Origin: Neolewinella persica DSM 23188
Lineage (GTDB): Bacteria > Bacteroidota > Bacteroidia > Chitinophagales > Saprospiraceae
NCBI RefSeq assembly: GCF_000373105.1
Contig: NZ_KB890425.1
Span: 249,847 to 305,004 of the forward strand
Reading direction: 5' to 3'
Length of the DNA stretch: 55,158 bases
The notes under the pieces were generated by a model, which did not search any database, was not told the DNA's origin, and saw only the letters and a list, made by a program, of their open reading frames with translations. The translations under genes were made by a program, and so were the position numbers. Shown here in pieces: positions 53,363 through 55,158 of this stretch. Every line of letters starts with the position of its first letter. Position 1 is the stretch's first letter.

Positions 53363-55158
53363 TTAATGTTTTACAAACCGCAATGCCTCATTTTTAATTT
53401 GTACAACGTAGACGCCAGCCGGTAAGGCTTGAACGCTAAGGGGTTCAAACTCCGCGAGGTTACGTTGAAGTACCCTACGCCCTTGCTGGTCAATGACACG
53501 AACCGGGCCGCCAGCAAAACCCTTGATGCGCAGCGCATCCACCGTTGGGTTTGGGTAGAGGGAGAGGGTGGGGATTCCGGAGATGTTGACCTCGCGAATT
53601 TTACTAAGCGATTCGGTACCGTCGTAGTCCACCTGCCGGAGGCGATAGTAATTAAGCCCAACGGCCGGTGTCTTGTGGAGGAACCCATAAGCCTGCTCCG
53701 CTGTACTGTTCCCTGCACCTGCGACCTCGCCCAAAACCTCGAACGTACGACCATCAGTGCTGTGCGTAACCTCAAAGTGGCTGTTGTCGGTTTCAATGGT
53801 GGTCTGCCAGTCAAGTTGTACCCGTTGCTTATCCACTTCCCGGGCGTTAAATTCGGTCAGCTCGACGGGTAGAATGGCGTTGTTAGCAAAAAGGTAGAAG
53901 GTAGAGAACGAGCCGGTGAAAAACTCGAAGTAGGCGTCTTCTCCTGCGCATCCCGTGCCATTAAAAGACACGTTCATCTCCCTGGCATTCGTGCCCGAAT
54001 AGCCGGTTCCACAATCTGTATCGCTGGTCTTCACGATGGTGAACGTCGAGGAATTAGAGCCTGGGGAAGCAGCCATAAGCGCACCCAGCTCTGCTTCGGT
54101 GTAGTAAAGGCGAACGTAGATTGGCTCATTATTTGGCTGTACCTGGTTTCCTCCGGGGCCAATCATTTTCAGGTCGATCCGCTTGCTTAGGTAATGCAAC
54201 CCGTTCTCCTCTTCGGTCATTTCCACCGACTTGTAAATATTCGCTATCACCGAAGTAATATTCGTGTTGTTCCCGATAATTACCTGGGCGATCATCTTAC
54301 CGTTTGGTGCCGTGATGTCGTACCAGGCCTGGCCGCCGGCAACGGCAGCACTAGTAGAAACACAAGTTCCGTTAGGGCCTTCGTAAATGGCATCATCCAC
54401 CACAACGGTTACCTCGGAAGTACAGGTGGCAGAATTGCCGCGAAGGTCTCCGACGGTAAGCGTCACGATATTGACCCCTTCGTCTGCACAGGTGAAGGAG
54501 CTAATGTCAATGCCTCCACCCGCTAGTTGTCCGCAACCATCAAAGCTACCGTCATCGATCTGGCCGGCGTTGATGTTGACGGTTTGGCCATCTCTCAGGC
54601 TGACGGTACGATCCTGGCAAAGAGCGGTAGGTGCGGCGAGATCTGAAATATTGCAATCTACGATGACCTGATAGGTGACGGTTCTGGTGATCACGTTTCC
54701 ACCCATATCGGTAATGGTAAGGGTCTGGCTCCAATCGTATGTACCATTAGCACCTGGCGCTACCCAGTGACGGGAGGAAATCAGGGTTTGGCCGGGCTCC
54801 TGATCGAAGCCGGTGTTGGCGATTTGGAAACCATCCTGATCAACTACGTTGATGAGGTCGTATTCGCCGAGCCCGGTATTCGTCCAGGCAAAACGCGTGG
54901 TCAGGGTATCTCCGGCACCTACGGTTACTACTTGACCATTTGCCGCACCATAAGGCACGGGACAGTTGGGGGCAATAGGCTGGTTGGGGCAAACATCGTT
55001 TTGATTGGCTACACCGAATTCAATGTCTACCATCGGTGCCTGAACGATGACGATGTAGGTGACGGTAGCCGTGACGATGTTGCCGCCAAAATCGGTGACG
55101 GTCAGCGTCTGACTGAAGTTATAAGTACCCGGCAGGGCCGGTGCTTCCCAGTGGCGGG
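53363..55158 (-). CDS. Large T9SS type A surface protein, 3' part (5' end outside window)
   Basis: About 598 residues are visible; the frame is still open at the window edge (55156). The N-terminal part has repeats of ~80 residues (SRHWVAPGANGTYDWSQTL, TITDMGGNVITRTVTYQV and an upstream copy RHWEAPALPGTYNFSQTL). HYR-like beta repeats follow (TVGDLRGNSATCTSEVTVVV). Then a unique domain with six or so Cys and PVELTEFNAREVDKQRVQLDW, an Ig-like module seen in Bacteroidota surface proteins. The C-terminal LYPNPTVDALRIKG ... PAGVYVVQI is the type A T9SS sorting signal. Exported and anchored or released by T9SS. Confidence 0.9.
   Translation of the reverse strand, partial: RHWEAPALPGTYNFSQTLTVTDFGGNIVTATVTYIVIVQAPMVDIEFGVANQNDVCPNQPIAPNCPVPYGAANGQVVTVGAGDTLTTRFAWTNTGLGEYDLINVVDQDGFQIANTGFDQEPGQTLISSRHWVAPGANGTYDWSQTLTITDMGGNVITRTVTYQVIVDCNISDLAAPTALCQDRTVSLRDGQTVNINAGQIDDGSFDGCGQLAGGGIDISSFTCADEGVNIVTLTVGDLRGNSATCTSEVTVVVDDAIYEGPNGTCVSTSAAVAGGQAWYDITAPNGKMIAQVIIGNNTNITSVIANIYKSVEMTEEENGLHYLSKRIDLKMIGPGGNQVQPNNEPIYVRLYYTEAELGALMAASPGSNSSTFTIVKTSDTDCGTGYSGTNAREMNVSFNGTGCAGEDAYFEFFTGSFSTFYLFANNAILPVELTEFNAREVDKQRVQLDWQTTIETDNSHFEVTHSTDGRTFEVLGEVAGAGNSTAEQAYGFLHKTPAVGLNYYRLRQVDYDGTESLSKIREVNISGIPTLSLYPNPTVDALRIKGFAGGPVRVIDQQGRRVLQRNLAEFEPLSVQALPAGVYVVQIKNEALRFVKH

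Overview
The window looks like chromosome of a Bacteroidota bacterium, most likely a Saprospiria/Lewinella-type marine or soil glider (inference). The signs are: several secreted proteins ending in type IX secretion (T9SS) sorting domains of type A (LYPNP) and type B (FSPNGDG); a TonB-dependent receptor with a carboxypeptidase-regulatory-like plug; a DUF4221-type lipoprotein; promoter hexamers of the TAnnTTTG kind; and few Shine-Dalgarno sites. No rRNA, tRNA, CRISPR, phage or transposase gene was seen.

Layout. 1-3172: two T9SS type B surface proteins. 3313-5387: DCC-family thiol oxidoreductase, DUF4221-like lipoprotein and a small Cys-rich secreted peptide. 5621-11866: ThuA lipoprotein, LytTR regulator, an intradiol-dioxygenase/thioredoxin-like fusion and a large SGNH/propeller/cytochrome c protein. 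11935-15013: ArgE-like peptidase, TonB-like protein, acyltransferase. 15374-19882: YbaB, CPA1 antiporter, small secreted protein, FAD oxidoreductase. 20113-25848: secreted hypotheticals, a GT87-like mannosyltransferase, peroxiredoxin, CsbD. 26087-31256: UvrB, M15 peptidase, DUF2199 protein, metallophosphoesterase. 31417-37269: T9SS protein, TlpA-like thioredoxin, TonB-dependent receptor, WG/TonB protein. 37466-41202: thioredoxin, 22-residue-repeat secreted protein, SpeH and membrane spermidine synthase. 41602-43490: tandem PAS-like paralogues. 43951-46277: YgiB-like lipoprotein overlapping a glutathionylspermidine-synthase-like ligase, then a pentapeptide protein. 46537-52753: a TetR / TolC / adaptor / RND efflux operon with two identical operator palindromes. 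52807-55158: small membrane protein and a truncated T9SS type A protein.

The most unusual content lies between and inside genes. A short split motif, GCACCTGCG-N4-CGCC, recurs at least twelve times exactly on both strands, in intergenic DNA and in coding sequence. Other intergenic repeats include a 307-bp element with 38-bp inverted ends, a direct repeat flanking ybaB-nhaP, and G-rich palindromes. Two of these repeat types occur in frame inside the mannosyltransferase gene, where they appear to encode extra loops. All calls come from reading the sequence; no database search was run.
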